Positions 46,413 to 58,474 of a DNA stretch of 64,000 bases are shown here, one piece after another. Origin of the DNA: Nocardia acididurans. GTDB taxonomy: Bacteria > Actinomycetota > Actinomycetes > Mycobacteriales > Mycobacteriaceae. The stretch spans positions 248,001 to 312,000 of the forward strand of contig NZ_JAERRJ010000010.1 in NCBI RefSeq assembly GCF_016741815.1, in the 5' to 3' direction. The position numbers were made by a program, and so were the translations under genes. The notes under the pieces were generated by a model that worked only from the letters and a program-made list of their open reading frames with translations, searched no databases and was not told the DNA's origin. Position 1 is the first letter of the stretch. Each line of letters starts with the position of its first letter.

Positions 46413-47054
46413 GTGAGCAATGTCGTTGTCGTGATGCATATGTCGATCGACGGCGTCGTGGAGCGGCACAACTGGACCGGGCCCTTCCACGACGAGCAGG
46501 AGGCCAGGTTCCAGCACGGGCGGCTGCGCGAGAGCCGGGCGCTGCTGCTGGGCCGGGTCGCCTTCGAGGAGCTGGCCCGCGCCTGGCGGGCGGGGGACCG
46601 GACCGACCCGTACACCGCGCTGCTCGATCGCATCCCGAAGTACGTGGTCTCCAGAACACTCGAACAGGCCGAATGGAATTCGATTCCGGTGGACGGCGAC
46701 ATCGTCGAGCGGGTGGCACAGCTGCGTGCCGAACCGGGCCGGGATCTGCTGGTGCTGGGCGGTCTGGATCTGGTGAACCACCTGGTCGGGCACGAGCTGG
46801 TGGACGAGATTCAGGTGATCGTCCACCCGCTCCTGCTGGGCGCCGGGCGTCGCGTCTTCGCGGAGGTCCCGGCGAGCCGCTGGCAGCTCACCGGGACACA
46901 GGTATTCCGTTCCGGCGTGGTCGCTCTCGAATTCCGGCCGCAGCGGTCAGCCGAGTCGGCTCAATACCCGGGGGAGCTCGGCGGTGTGCACCACGGCGAG
47001 TCGCTGGGTGGCGCGGGTGAGCGCCACGTACAGGTCGTTCAACCCGCGCGGTGA
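46413..47054 (+). CDS. RibD C-terminal / dihydrofolate-reductase-like protein
   Basis: 213 aa from GTG 46413 (ATG 46434 is the next option). RibD_C fold: VVVVMHMSIDGVVERHNWTG, LLLGRVAFEELARAWR, DLLVLGGLDLVNHLVGHEL and VHPLLLGAGRRVF. Members reduce pteridine- or riboflavin-like compounds with NADPH, but most actinobacterial paralogues are uncharacterised. The domain ends near residue 170; the last 40 residues read 108 bases into the antisense strand of the HelD gene, so the natural stop may have been lost. Confidence 0.8.
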   Translation: MSNVVVVMHMSIDGVVERHNWTGPFHDEQEARFQHGRLRESRALLLGRVAFEELARAWRAGDRTDPYTALLDRIPKYVVSRTLEQAEWNSIPVDGDIVERVAQLRAEPGRDLLVLGGLDLVNHLVGHELVDEIQVIVHPLLLGAGRRVFAEVPASRWQLTGTQVFRSGVVALEFRPQRSAESAQYPGELGGVHHGESLGGAGERHVQVVQPAR

Positions 47055-49265
47055 TTCGGCCAGCATGGCATGCGGTTCCACCAGGATCACGGCGTCGAAC
47101 TCCAGGCCCTTGACGTCGTGCACGGTCAGCACCCGCACCGAATCCTCGCTCAGGTGCGCGAGTTCCGCGGCGAGCTCGTGCGGTGCGATGACCGCGGTGG
47201 TGCCCGGATGTTCGGCTTCCGCGGTGAGCAGGCGCTTGACCTCGGCGGCCAGTTCGGCGGGTGCGACGCGATGGGCTCGCGGCTCGAATCCGGAGTCGCG
47301 GACCGAGCGCGGGGCCGGAGCCGACGGGTCGATCTCGGCCAGCACGTCCGCGGCGACCGCCATGATCTCGGCCGGGGTGCGGTAGTTGACCGTCAGCTCG
47401 GTGAGCTTCCAGCGTTGCGCCACATAGGGTTCCAGCACCTCGTTCCAGGAGGACGCGCCCGCCGGGTCGCCGGTCTGGGCGACGTCGCCGACGGCGGTGA
47501 TCCAGCGATTCGGGATGCGGCGCATCACCATTCGCCAGGCCATCTGCGAAAGCTCCTGCGCCTCATCGACGATGACATGCCCGTAGGTCCAGGTGCGGTC
47601 GCCGGCCGCGCGTTCGGCGGTGGTCTGGCTGGTGCGGACCTGCTGTCGCTCGGCCAGCTGGGAGGCGTCGATGAGGTCGTAGGCCATGAGCAGTTCGGGA
47701 TCGAGTTCGTCCTCGAGATCCTGTGGCGCGGAACCGGTCAGGATGTCCAGGGCGTCCTGCGCCTCGGCCAGCTGGGCGCGCCAGCGGCGGCGGGCGCGCT
47801 CGCGCTCCTCGGTGTCGTCGACGCCGAGCAGTTCGGCGAGTTCGTCGAGCAGCGGCGCGTCGGCGGCACTGAACTCGCCGCTGTCGGGGCGGTGCAGTTC
47901 GGCGCGGTCGGCCTCGCTGAGATGTCCCGCGGCGGTGGCCAATCGCTTGGGATCGGCCCACAGGCCGGCGAGGACGTCCTGCGGGGTGAGCAGCGGCCAC
48001 AGCCCGGCGATGGCGCGCTGGATCTCGGTGTCGGCGCGCATCTCGTCGCGGATTTCGGTGAGATCGGTCTGGCTCAACAGGTTCCGGCCGCCCAGCGGGT
48101 TCGCGCCGATGGCCTGTGCCAGCTGATCGGTGAGCGCGTCCACCACGGCGGCGGCGAAGATCGGCCGCGCGAGGTTGTGCGGGCGGCGCGAGGATCGGGC
48201 CCGGCCGCGCGCCTTGGTGACGATCTTGCGGTCCAGGGTCAGGTGGTGCCCGTCGAAGTACAGGCGCACCGGTTCGCGCGGCACGTCCTGCCAGTCGCGC
48301 ACCGCCTTCTTCAGGATCTCGAGCATATCGAGCGAGCCCTTGAGTTCACCGGCGCGCAGCGAATCCTCCAGTGTCGCCCGCACTCCCGGATAGAGATTGC
48401 CGACGGTGGACAGCAGCACGCCGGTCTCGCCGAGTGAGGGCAGCACCTGGCCGATGTAGTCGAGGAAGGTGGAGTTGGGGCCGATGATCAGCACACCGGC
48501 CTTGTCCAGCTGCTGCCGGTAGGTGTACAGCAGATACGCCGCACGATGCAGTGCCACAGCGGTTTTGCCGGTGCCGGGACCGCCCTGCACCACGAGCACG
48601 CTCTTGTGCTCGGAGCGGATGATGGCGTCCTGTTCGCTCTGAATGGTTTCGACGATGTCGTTCATGTGGCCGGTGCGGGCGGCATTGAGCGCGGCCAGCA
48701 GGGCGCTTTCGCTGCCGACGCCGCCGTCACCGTCGATGACACCGGCGTGGCGGGCGGTGTCGAGGTCGAGGTATTCGTCGTTGAGCGCGGTCACCCTGCG
48801 GTTGCGCGAGCGGATGTGGCGGCGGCGGGTGACACCGTCGGGCGCGGCCGTGGTGGCGAGATAGAACGGACGGGCAAGGGGCGCACGCCAATCCAGCAGC
48901 AGCGTCTCGTAGTCGCGGTCCTCGTCCAGGATGCCGATGCGGCCGATGTAGCGCTGGGTCTCGCCGTCGCCGTTCTCGGATAGGTCGATGCGGCCGAAGC
49001 ACAGGCCGTGCTCGGCGGCATCGTATTTGGTGAGGTCCTCGGAGTAGAGCTGCGTGAAGGATTCACGTTCGCTGCGGGCCTGCGGCGTGCCGCCGGTTTC
49101 CAGCAGCACGGTCTTCAGGCGGCGCTGCGCGTACTCGCGCATCCCGTCGAGCCGTTCGTACAGCACATCCAGGTACTGCTGCTCCCGTTCCAGATCCGCC
49201 GTCGCGGGATCGGAAGAAGCCGCGCCCGCTTCGTCGGCAGGGCGCTCCTCAGTGAGGTCGGGCAA
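46947..49265 (-). CDS. HelD-like RNA polymerase-associated helicase
   Basis: 772 aa from TTG 49265, which has AAGGAG 7 bases upstream. N-terminal coiled-coil (residues about 20-70, LEREQQYLDVLYERLDGMRE), then UvrD/Rep-like superfamily 1 motifs: VVQGGPGTGKTAVALHRAAY, VIVDEAQELSQMAW, TELTVNYRTPAEIM, VKGLEFDAVILVE and LYVALTRATQRLAVVHTAEL. This corresponds to actinobacterial (class II) HelD, which inserts into the primary and secondary channels of stalled RNA polymerase and releases it from nucleic acid. Some class II HelD proteins confer rifamycin tolerance; which subtype this is cannot be judged here. Confidence 0.86.
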   Translation of the reverse strand: MPDLTEERPADEAGAASSDPATADLEREQQYLDVLYERLDGMREYAQRRLKTVLLETGGTPQARSERESFTQLYSEDLTKYDAAEHGLCFGRIDLSENGDGETQRYIGRIGILDEDRDYETLLLDWRAPLARPFYLATTAAPDGVTRRRHIRSRNRRVTALNDEYLDLDTARHAGVIDGDGGVGSESALLAALNAARTGHMNDIVETIQSEQDAIIRSEHKSVLVVQGGPGTGKTAVALHRAAYLLYTYRQQLDKAGVLIIGPNSTFLDYIGQVLPSLGETGVLLSTVGNLYPGVRATLEDSLRAGELKGSLDMLEILKKAVRDWQDVPREPVRLYFDGHHLTLDRKIVTKARGRARSSRRPHNLARPIFAAAVVDALTDQLAQAIGANPLGGRNLLSQTDLTEIRDEMRADTEIQRAIAGLWPLLTPQDVLAGLWADPKRLATAAGHLSEADRAELHRPDSGEFSAADAPLLDELAELLGVDDTEERERARRRWRAQLAEAQDALDILTGSAPQDLEDELDPELLMAYDLIDASQLAERQQVRTSQTTAERAAGDRTWTYGHVIVDEAQELSQMAWRMVMRRIPNRWITAVGDVAQTGDPAGASSWNEVLEPYVAQRWKLTELTVNYRTPAEIMAVAADVLAEIDPSAPAPRSVRDSGFEPRAHRVAPAELAAEVKRLLTAEAEHPGTTAVIAPHELAAELAHLSEDSVRVLTVHDVKGLEFDAVILVEPHAMLAESPRGLNDLYVALTRATQRLAVVHTAELPRVLSRLG

Positions 49266-49405
49266 AACGGAACTCCTTGTCACCACGCCTGGCAAAAAGT
49301 GCGAGCAAGTCGCGAACAGAGTTGTCGAGTCTAGTTCGCGAAACGGCCGCGCGCCGTAATCGCAGGTGAACCGTGACGACGGTCCTATCCGACCAGCGCT
49401 GGCTC

Positions 49406-50743
49406 TCAGGAGGCGTGTGTCGAATCCGAGCGGCGGCTCAGGGCGGATTCGCGGGGACCGGTGGGCTTGGCGCGGTACATGGCCAGGTCGGCGTCGTGCA
49501 GGACGGCCTCGGGGGTGCGGGAGTCGCCGGGGTGCAGGGGGGTGACGCCGATGGAGGCGTTGACCTGGATGCGGTGGCCGCGCGCGATGATCGGCTCGGC
49601 CATGGTCTGGCACAGCCGGTTGATCAGGCCGTCGAGGTCTTCGCCCAGGGTGCGGCCGGACAGCAGGACCAGGAATTCGTCGCCGCCGATGCGGCCCACC
49701 ACGTCGTCGGCGCGCAGACCGCGCTGCAGCCGCTGGGCGACGATCTGCAGCACGGTGTCGCCGATGGCGTGCCCGAGCGTGTCGTTGATGGCTTTGAACC
49801 CGTCCAGGTCGATGAACAGCACGGTCGAGACCGGCAGGTCCTCGGTGGTGCCCAGGGCTGCCGCCAGCCGGGACAGCACGAGCGCCCGATTGGCCAGCCC
49901 GGTCAGCGGATCATGGGTGGCCTGGTACTCCAATTGCCTTCGGCTGGCCCGGAATTCGGTGATGTCGTTGAACGAGGACACCGCCGGAGAATCCGGATCC
50001 CCGGGCGTGAGAAGCCGGCTGCTGCACGACAGCCAGCGGCGCTGCCCGTCGGGCCGATCCACCCCGAACACGAAGCGGGTCACGGTCTCGCCGGTGGCCA
50101 TGGTGCGCGCCACCGGATACCAGGACGACGGCATGGGTTGCGCGTTGGCGTCGAGCAGGGTGAGCGGGAGTTCGTCGATGCGGGTGCCGATGAGGTCCTC
50201 GGCGTCGTAGCCGAAGATGCGCCGCGCGGCCGGATTGGCGGATTCGATGCGCCCCTCCCGGTCGATCACCACCACGCCCTCCTCGAGCTGTGACACGACG
50301 GTGGTGAAGAACTGCTCGGCGCGCCGCTGGGCGGCCTCGGCGAGGCGCTGCGGGGTGAGGTCGTGCAGCACGACCTGATAGGCCAGCCGGTCGTGCCAGC
50401 GGGTGAGCACGGACACCGTCTCCACGTCCACGGTGCGGCCGTCGCAGCGGCGCAGCGTCATCTCCGCGGGTTCGGAGGCGGTGCCGGCGATGGTGAGCCG
50501 GCGGATGCGTTCCAGCATGGGCCCGACCGAGGCGGGTTCCACGAAGTTGGTGAGGGGCTGCCCGACGATGTCGTCGACGCCGGTCGCACTGAGCAGCCGC
50601 ACGACGGCCGGATTGGCGTACACGACGGTTCCCCGCTCGTGCACGACGATCCCGTCCGGGCTGAACTCCACGAGAGACCGGTATCGCTGGGCCAGCTGTT
50701 CGGCATCGGTCGGGGTGTTTGCCCGATCGTTACCAACTTCCAC
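49406..50743 (-). CDS. PAS-PAS-GGDEF diguanylate cyclase-type protein
   Basis: About 445 aa from GTG 50743 (GGGGGTG 6 bases upstream; GTG 50752 is possible). Two PAS domains (YRSLVEFSPDGIVVHERGTV; VSQLEEGVVVIDREGRIESA) are followed by a GGDEF domain with the intact active site VGRIGGDEFLVLL and the metal-binding LFIDLDGFKAIND. No EAL domain is present, so it should synthesise rather than degrade c-di-GMP. No membrane helix: a cytosolic sensor, possibly redox or ligand gated. Divergent from the ketosynthase gene. Confidence 0.88.
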   Translation of the reverse strand: MEVGNDRANTPTDAEQLAQRYRSLVEFSPDGIVVHERGTVVYANPAVVRLLSATGVDDIVGQPLTNFVEPASVGPMLERIRRLTIAGTASEPAEMTLRRCDGRTVDVETVSVLTRWHDRLAYQVVLHDLTPQRLAEAAQRRAEQFFTTVVSQLEEGVVVIDREGRIESANPAARRIFGYDAEDLIGTRIDELPLTLLDANAQPMPSSWYPVARTMATGETVTRFVFGVDRPDGQRRWLSCSSRLLTPGDPDSPAVSSFNDITEFRASRRQLEYQATHDPLTGLANRALVLSRLAAALGTTEDLPVSTVLFIDLDGFKAINDTLGHAIGDTVLQIVAQRLQRGLRADDVVGRIGGDEFLVLLSGRTLGEDLDGLINRLCQTMAEPIIARGHRIQVNASIGVTPLHPGDSRTPEAVLHDADLAMYRAKPTGPRESALSRRSDSTHAS

Positions 50744-50915
50744 CTCATGCACCCCCTGGTCGTCGTTGAAATACGTCGATGGAGCACGGCACCATTCTGG
50801 TATCGGCAAGGTTGCTGTGAAACTGCGGCGAGCTATTGAATCGATCACAGTCCCGCACAGCATCGGGCCACGCGTAGTAGTCATTACAGGCACCGGCTCT
50901 GGAAGGAGCGATGCT

Positions 50916-52103
50916 ATGACCGGCACCAACCTGGAATCAGGTCAGCACCAAGATCATATGACTATCGCCGGGATCGGCGCCGTCACCGGTTACGGCTGGG
51001 GCCGTGACGCCCTCTGGGAGGGTTTGCTGAGCGGCAAGTCCGCGGCCCGGCTGTATCCAGGGTACGGCCTCGAGCGCGACCACCAAGGCTGGGTCGCGCG
51101 TGTCCCCGAAGGCGGCGATCCGGATGTCGGCGGTTCCCGCTACGGGCGGGCCGTGCGGGAGGCGGCCCGCGAAGCGGTGGCCGACGCGCAGGCGCGCGGC
51201 TGGCGGCCGGGTCGCACGGTCGGGGTGCTGCAGGCCATCGTGCTCGGCGACGCCTACGACTGGCGCGACTTCTACATCAACGACGGCGGCCGCCGCCGCA
51301 ACCGTGACTTCATCCGGTTACTACCCTCCACGCCCATCTCGATGTTGACCCAGGAGTTCGGATTTCACGGTCCGACCATGGATGTGGTGTCCGCGTGCAG
51401 CTCCGCCAATGTCGCGCTGATCACCGCGAAACTGTGGCTGGACAACGGATTCGCCGACGACGTGCTGGTGGTGGCCTCGGACCTGTCGGCGCTGCCGGAC
51501 CTTGTGCAGCCGTTCGTCCAGGCGGGCGCGGCCGTCACCGAGGTGGAACCGCTGCAGGGGTGCCGCCCGTTCCAGGAGGGCAGCCGCGGATTCGGATTCG
51601 GTGAGGCGGCAACGGCATTCGTGGTGTCGCGGCAGGTGGATCGGCCGTACGCGGCCGTGCTGGGCGGGGCCATGACCAATGACGGCTATCACGTGCTGTC
51701 GGTGGAGCCGTCGCATCAGCACATCTTCGACTGCGTCCGGATCGCGCTCGCCAATTCCGGGGTGAGCGCGGACCGCGTCGACTATCTGAACGCGCACGGC
51801 TCCGGCACCAAACAGTGCGATGACGCCGAAACCGCTGTGCTGCGACAGATTTTCGACGAGCGCCCGCAGGTGACAGCGCTCAAACCGCTGGCCGGGCACT
51901 GTCAGGCGGCGGCCGCCGGGGTCGAGATCGCCGCGTCCGCCATCGGATACGAGCAGGGGCTGGTGGTGGCCGCGCCGATCGTGGCGCCCGCGCACGTGAA
52001 CCTGCTCGACGGGCCGACGCCGATGACCGGCGAGATCACCATCAAGACCTCATTGGGCATGGGCGGCAACAACTCCGCGGTGGTGCTGGGCCCGGCGAGC
52101 TGA
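50916..52103 (+). CDS. Solitary beta-ketoacyl synthase
   Basis: 395 aa from ATG 50916, after GAAGGAG. Complete thiolase-fold triad: C161 (VVSACSSAN), H294 (LNAHGSGT), H328 in KPLAGH with K323. KAS II/FabF-type rather than FabH. No acyl carrier protein, ketoreductase or acyltransferase gene is nearby, so it may act on ACPs made elsewhere or in a specialised lipid. It stops 2 bases before the end of the convergent sensor kinase gene. Confidence 0.85.
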   Translation: MTGTNLESGQHQDHMTIAGIGAVTGYGWGRDALWEGLLSGKSAARLYPGYGLERDHQGWVARVPEGGDPDVGGSRYGRAVREAAREAVADAQARGWRPGRTVGVLQAIVLGDAYDWRDFYINDGGRRRNRDFIRLLPSTPISMLTQEFGFHGPTMDVVSACSSANVALITAKLWLDNGFADDVLVVASDLSALPDLVQPFVQAGAAVTEVEPLQGCRPFQEGSRGFGFGEAATAFVVSRQVDRPYAAVLGGAMTNDGYHVLSVEPSHQHIFDCVRIALANSGVSADRVDYLNAHGSGTKQCDDAETAVLRQIFDERPQVTALKPLAGHCQAAAAGVEIAASAIGYEQGLVVAAPIVAPAHVNLLDGPTPMTGEITIKTSLGMGGNNSAVVLGPAS

Positions 52104-52105
52104 GC

Positions 52106-53836
52106 TCAGTGCAGCGGCACCGACCAGTGCAGTTTGGTCCCGGTCTCCTCGCCCTCCGGGTCGCGGCGCGGGTACACGGCCAGCCGTCCGCCCGACTCCT
52201 CGGCTCGCCGTGCGAGATTCGTGAGCCCGCTGGGGGTGATGCCGTCCGGAATCCCGCAGCCGTTGTCGGCCACCACGATGGTGAGATCGTCGGCCACCCC
52301 GATGTCGATGGTGATGGTGTCGGCCCCGGAATGCCGGACCGCGTTCGAAACCGCCTCGCGCACCACGGCTTCCGCGTGATCGGCGAGCCCGGGTTCCACC
52401 ACCGACAGCGGCCCGGCCACATGCATGAGCGCCCGGATCTCGGTATTGGCCGTCTGCTGTTTCACCGCGCGCTCGATGCGCTGCCGCAGCCGGGTGGAAT
52501 GCCCGTTGCCGCCGTGCAGGTCGAAGATCGAGGTGCGGATCTCCTCCACCACATCCTGCAGATCGTTGATGGCATCCGAAAGTCGTTGCCGCACTTCGGG
52601 AACCCGCGCTCGCGGCACGGTGCCCTGCAGTGACAGCCCGATGGCGAACAGGCGCTGGATGACATGGTCGTGCAGATCGCGCGCGATCCGGTCGCGATCG
52701 GTGAGGATGTCGAGTTCGCGCATCCGCCGCTGCGCCACCGCCAGCTGCATGGCCAGCGCCGCCTGATCGGTGAACGCGGCGATGAGCTCCAGCAGTTCGT
52801 CGGTGTAGGGCGCGGATTCGGCCGAGCGCAGCGTGATCAGCACGCCGAGGGTGGAATCCGGGGTGTGCAGCGGCAGCACCAGCGTGGGGCCGAAGTCGTG
52901 CAGCGGGCTGCCGAGATCGACTTTGCGGCAGTCGTCGAAGCGCAGCGGATTGCGCGTGGTGAGCGCCTCGCCGACGGCGGTGCCGGTGGTGCGCACCATG
53001 GTGTCGGCCGGCGCGGTGCCGGGCCCGGACCATTGCGCCACAACGAGTTCGGTGATCTCCTCGGGTGCGGCATCGGGGTCCGGCACGACCGCGAGCAGGG
53101 CGCGCTGGGAGCCGGTGAGTTCCCGGGCGTGCTCGACCACGTGCGCGAGTACCTGCGCGGGATCGGTGTCGGCGAGGAATTCGGTGGCGATATCGCGAGT
53201 GGCCTCGATCCACGCCTGGCGGGTGCGCGCGGATTCGTAGAGCCGGGCGTTGTCGACGGCGATACCGGCGGCCGCGGCGAGCGCCTGCAGCAGCACCTCG
53301 TCGTCCTCGGTGAAGGGGTGCCCGCCGGATTTCTCGGTGAGGTACAGGTTTCCGAAGACCTCGCCGCGGATGCGCACGGGGACGCCGAGGAAGCTGCGCA
53401 TGGGCGGATGGTGGGGCGGGAAGCCGACCGAGGCCGGATGCCGGGCCAGATCCTCGAGCCGCAGCGGTTCGGGCTGGTCGAGCAGTACGCCGAGGACGCC
53501 GTGCCCCTCGGGCAGATTGCCGATGCGCGCCCGGGTTTTCTCGTCGATGCCGTGGAAGATGAACCGGGTGAGCTGCTCGTCGTGTCCGCGCACTCCCAGC
53601 GCACCATAGCGGGCGTCGACCAGGACGGTGGCGGCGCGGACGATTGTCCGTAATGTCTGATCCAAGTCCAGACCGGACGTCACGGCCAGCATGGCCTCGA
53701 CCAACCCGTCGATGCGATCGCGGGCATCGATGATCTGCTCCACGCGGTCCTTCACCTCGGAGAGCAATTCGCGTAATCGCAACTGCGACAGCGTTTCACG
53801 CACCGAGTACGGACCCGTGCGATGGGCGTCGTGCAT
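52106..53836 (-). CDS. DosS/DevS-like GAF-GAF sensor histidine kinase
   Basis: 576 aa from ATG 53836. GAF-A (about 55-205) closely resembles mycobacterial DosS/DosT, including PPHHPPMRSFLGVPVRIRGE, where H143 corresponds to the haem-ligating histidine (DosS His149). GAF-B follows (about 225-370). The HisKA_3 dimerisation/phosphorylation box is DRIARDLHDHVIQRLFAIGL with phospho-acceptor H389, then an HATPase with NAVRHSG and DNGCGIPDG. DosS senses oxygen, NO and CO through haem and phosphorylates DosR. No response regulator is encoded next to it. Haem binding is inferred. Confidence 0.88.
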   Translation of the reverse strand: MHDAHRTGPYSVRETLSQLRLRELLSEVKDRVEQIIDARDRIDGLVEAMLAVTSGLDLDQTLRTIVRAATVLVDARYGALGVRGHDEQLTRFIFHGIDEKTRARIGNLPEGHGVLGVLLDQPEPLRLEDLARHPASVGFPPHHPPMRSFLGVPVRIRGEVFGNLYLTEKSGGHPFTEDDEVLLQALAAAAGIAVDNARLYESARTRQAWIEATRDIATEFLADTDPAQVLAHVVEHARELTGSQRALLAVVPDPDAAPEEITELVVAQWSGPGTAPADTMVRTTGTAVGEALTTRNPLRFDDCRKVDLGSPLHDFGPTLVLPLHTPDSTLGVLITLRSAESAPYTDELLELIAAFTDQAALAMQLAVAQRRMRELDILTDRDRIARDLHDHVIQRLFAIGLSLQGTVPRARVPEVRQRLSDAINDLQDVVEEIRTSIFDLHGGNGHSTRLRQRIERAVKQQTANTEIRALMHVAGPLSVVEPGLADHAEAVVREAVSNAVRHSGADTITIDIGVADDLTIVVADNGCGIPDGITPSGLTNLARRAEESGGRLAVYPRRDPEGEETGTKLHWSVPLH

Positions 53837-54085
53837 GGTTGACCTGCTGTCTCGCCGCTGTGCGCGCGGCATCCGGATTTTACGCGCGGGCACGTTGGCG
53901 ATCGGTTGTTCCGGCGAACGTGGCTATCCCGCTTATGGTTTCGCGGTTCGCGCGCGGGCGCGGCTATTTCTCGGAAACTTTTCCCAAAAAGTGGTCCGAG
54001 TTGGGACTTTCGGCACTGTCGGTACCACTGCGCCGCATGTTGCCATGAGATCCGGGTTGCCGGGTCGGATGGGAAGAGGGCGGCT

Positions 54086-54913
54086 ATGGGCGCGTTCGAC
54101 GTGTGGACGAGTGGAATCGATCCGGATTTCGTGGTGACCACACAGGGACCGGTCCCCGCCGCCGAAGTGACCCGCGTGGTGCGTGGACTCGGCCGGATTC
54201 TGCGTCGCCACGGGGTGGAAGGGCCGGTGCGGGCACGCCTGCACTGGCCCGACACCGCGACCGGTCCGGACGATCACGACGACTGCGCCGTGGTGCAGGT
54301 GGCGATTCGGGCGTTGGGGAAGGCGTACCGGGTACAGGTCACCGGTCCGGGCCGGTTCGCATCCACCTTCGCGCTCGAACGTCTCGATCTGCGCTTGAGC
54401 TGCTCGCCCGAGGAGATGTCGCGCAGCTGGCCCGATCCCGCGCGGCCGATGCTGTCGCGGGTCAGCGCGCAGCGGCCGATCGTGCGGCGCAAGGACTGTC
54501 GCCTGCAGGTGGCCACGCCCGCGGTGGCCGCGCGCGTACTCGACAGCATGGACTACGACGCGCACCTGTTCATCGACGCCGACACCGGATCGGACGCGGT
54601 GGTGTGCTGGACCGGACCGCTCGGCGTGCGCACCCTGCGCCAGCAGCGCGACGCCGTGCCCGCGCTGTTCGACGACGAGGCCGCGGCCCGGCTGTGCCTG
54701 GGCGGACTGCCCTATCTGTTCTATCTCGACCCCGACACCCGGCGCGGGCGGCTGCTCTACCGTCGTATCGACGGGGATCTGACCTTGGTGACGGCCGCGG
54801 GCTACGAGGAGCGCACCCGCGACCGGGATCGGGGGCTACAACCCCGGGTGATCGCGGGCTGCGTGCGCCGGGCCCTGCCCAGTGGCGTCGGCGTGGTCGA
54901 GAAACTAGCCTGA
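54086..54913 (+). CDS. S30AE C-terminal domain protein, RafH/Rv0079-like ribosome-associated factor
   Basis: 275 aa from ATG 54086. The C-terminal part (about 150-255) matches the S30AE/HPF C-terminal dimerisation domain (AHLFIDADTGSDAVVCWTGP, DEAAARLCLGGLPYLFYLDP, GRLLYRRIDGDLTLVTA). The N-terminal part (about 1-140) is a divergent copy that may also be HPF-like. Size and layout are those of the mycobacterial hypoxia factors RafH and Rv0079, DosR-regulon proteins that stabilise or silence ribosomes in dormancy. Divergent from the DosS-like kinase, 249 bases between starts. Confidence 0.75.
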   Translation: MGAFDVWTSGIDPDFVVTTQGPVPAAEVTRVVRGLGRILRRHGVEGPVRARLHWPDTATGPDDHDDCAVVQVAIRALGKAYRVQVTGPGRFASTFALERLDLRLSCSPEEMSRSWPDPARPMLSRVSAQRPIVRRKDCRLQVATPAVAARVLDSMDYDAHLFIDADTGSDAVVCWTGPLGVRTLRQQRDAVPALFDDEAAARLCLGGLPYLFYLDPDTRRGRLLYRRIDGDLTLVTAAGYEERTRDRDRGLQPRVIAGCVRRALPSGVGVVEKLA

Positions 54914-54964
54914 CAGTATTCCCGAAACATCGTGTGACCAGCGTCTAGGTGCTGATGGCCAAAC

Positions 54965-54987
54965 TTGTCGGTGGGTCCGCCTAGCAT
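54965..54987 (+). promoter_or_regulatory. PafBC/RecA-NDp type DNA-damage promoter of uvrA
   Basis: TTGTCGGTG (54965-54973), exactly 8 bases, TAGCAT (54982-54987): a full match to tTGTCRGTG-N8-TAnnnT. Predicted start near 54994 gives a 40-base leader with GGAAGGA (55021-55027) placed for GTG 55034. Confidence 0.85.
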
Positions 54988-55033
54988 GGCGTCGGGGGTA
55001 ACTCTGGATGCCGAAACGTTGGAAGGATGGCCG

Positions 55034-58051
<3,018 letters not shown>

Positions 58052-58074
58052 CGATCGCGCGAGGCCAGAAGCAT

Positions 58075-58108
58075 CGATGCCCGCACTCCGATCGGGGTGC
58101 GGGCATCG
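58075..58108. terminator. Terminator of uvrA
   Basis: CGATGCCCGCAC (58075-58086) pairs perfectly with 58097-58108, extended by TCC/GGG; no strong T-run. It also faces the convergent MazF-like gene. Confidence 0.82.
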
Positions 58109-58141
58109 TGTTCCGGACAGCTGACGAAGTCGCTGTGCCTG

Positions 58142-58474
58142 CTACAAATCCCAGCGGTGGCCGAGCAATGTGACGAACTCTTCGAGAGCGTCGCCGCTCA
58201 ACGTTGATTCGAGCCGGGCGAACTTTTCGCGGTCCACGATCTGATTCCGGTAGGACAGCACCATCCGGCCGTCAGGTAGCTCCATGCCCAGCAGCGCGAG
58301 TCCGGATAACAGTTCGCTCTTGGTCGCCACCAAAGCGACAGCGATTCGTGGTCGTACGGCCGCGAGTCGGTCAGGGTCCATCACGATTGCCGAGTATTGC
58401 TGCCCAGACAGCGTATTCACTGTCCAGATCTCCCCGCGATTCTGTGGTCCGTAACCCGGTTCGGGTGGAGTCAC
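58142..58474 (-). CDS. MazF/PemK-like toxin of a putative toxin-antitoxin pair
   Basis: 110 aa, GTG start immediately after the stop of the upstream antitoxin-like gene. The PemK/MazF pattern is partly readable: NRGEIWTVNTLSGQQYSAIV at the N-terminus, then MVLSYRNQIVDREKFARLES and SGDALEEFVTLLG at the C-terminus, where MazF has a serine/threonine-flanked strand and a terminal helix. MazF enzymes cleave mRNA or tRNA. Similarity is weak enough that another CcdB-fold role is possible. Confidence 0.6.
   Translation of the reverse strand: MTPPEPGYGPQNRGEIWTVNTLSGQQYSAIVMDPDRLAAVRPRIAVALVATKSELLSGLALLGMELPDGRMVLSYRNQIVDREKFARLESTLSGDALEEFVTLLGHRWDL

Noticed and set aside
45430..46719. A 429-aa version of the LysR protein
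   Set aside because: The extra 132 residues lie within the divergent RibD-type gene and precede a normal LysR N-terminus.
49266..49613. A longer start for the HelD-like protein
   Set aside because: The added residues are low-complexity Arg/Pro/His sequence without homology, while TTG 49265 has an ideal AAGGAG.
50820..50875. A DosR-like site (AGTCCC at about 50849) between the GGDEF and ketosynthase genes
   Set aside because: Only one half-site matches; the other half departs at most positions.
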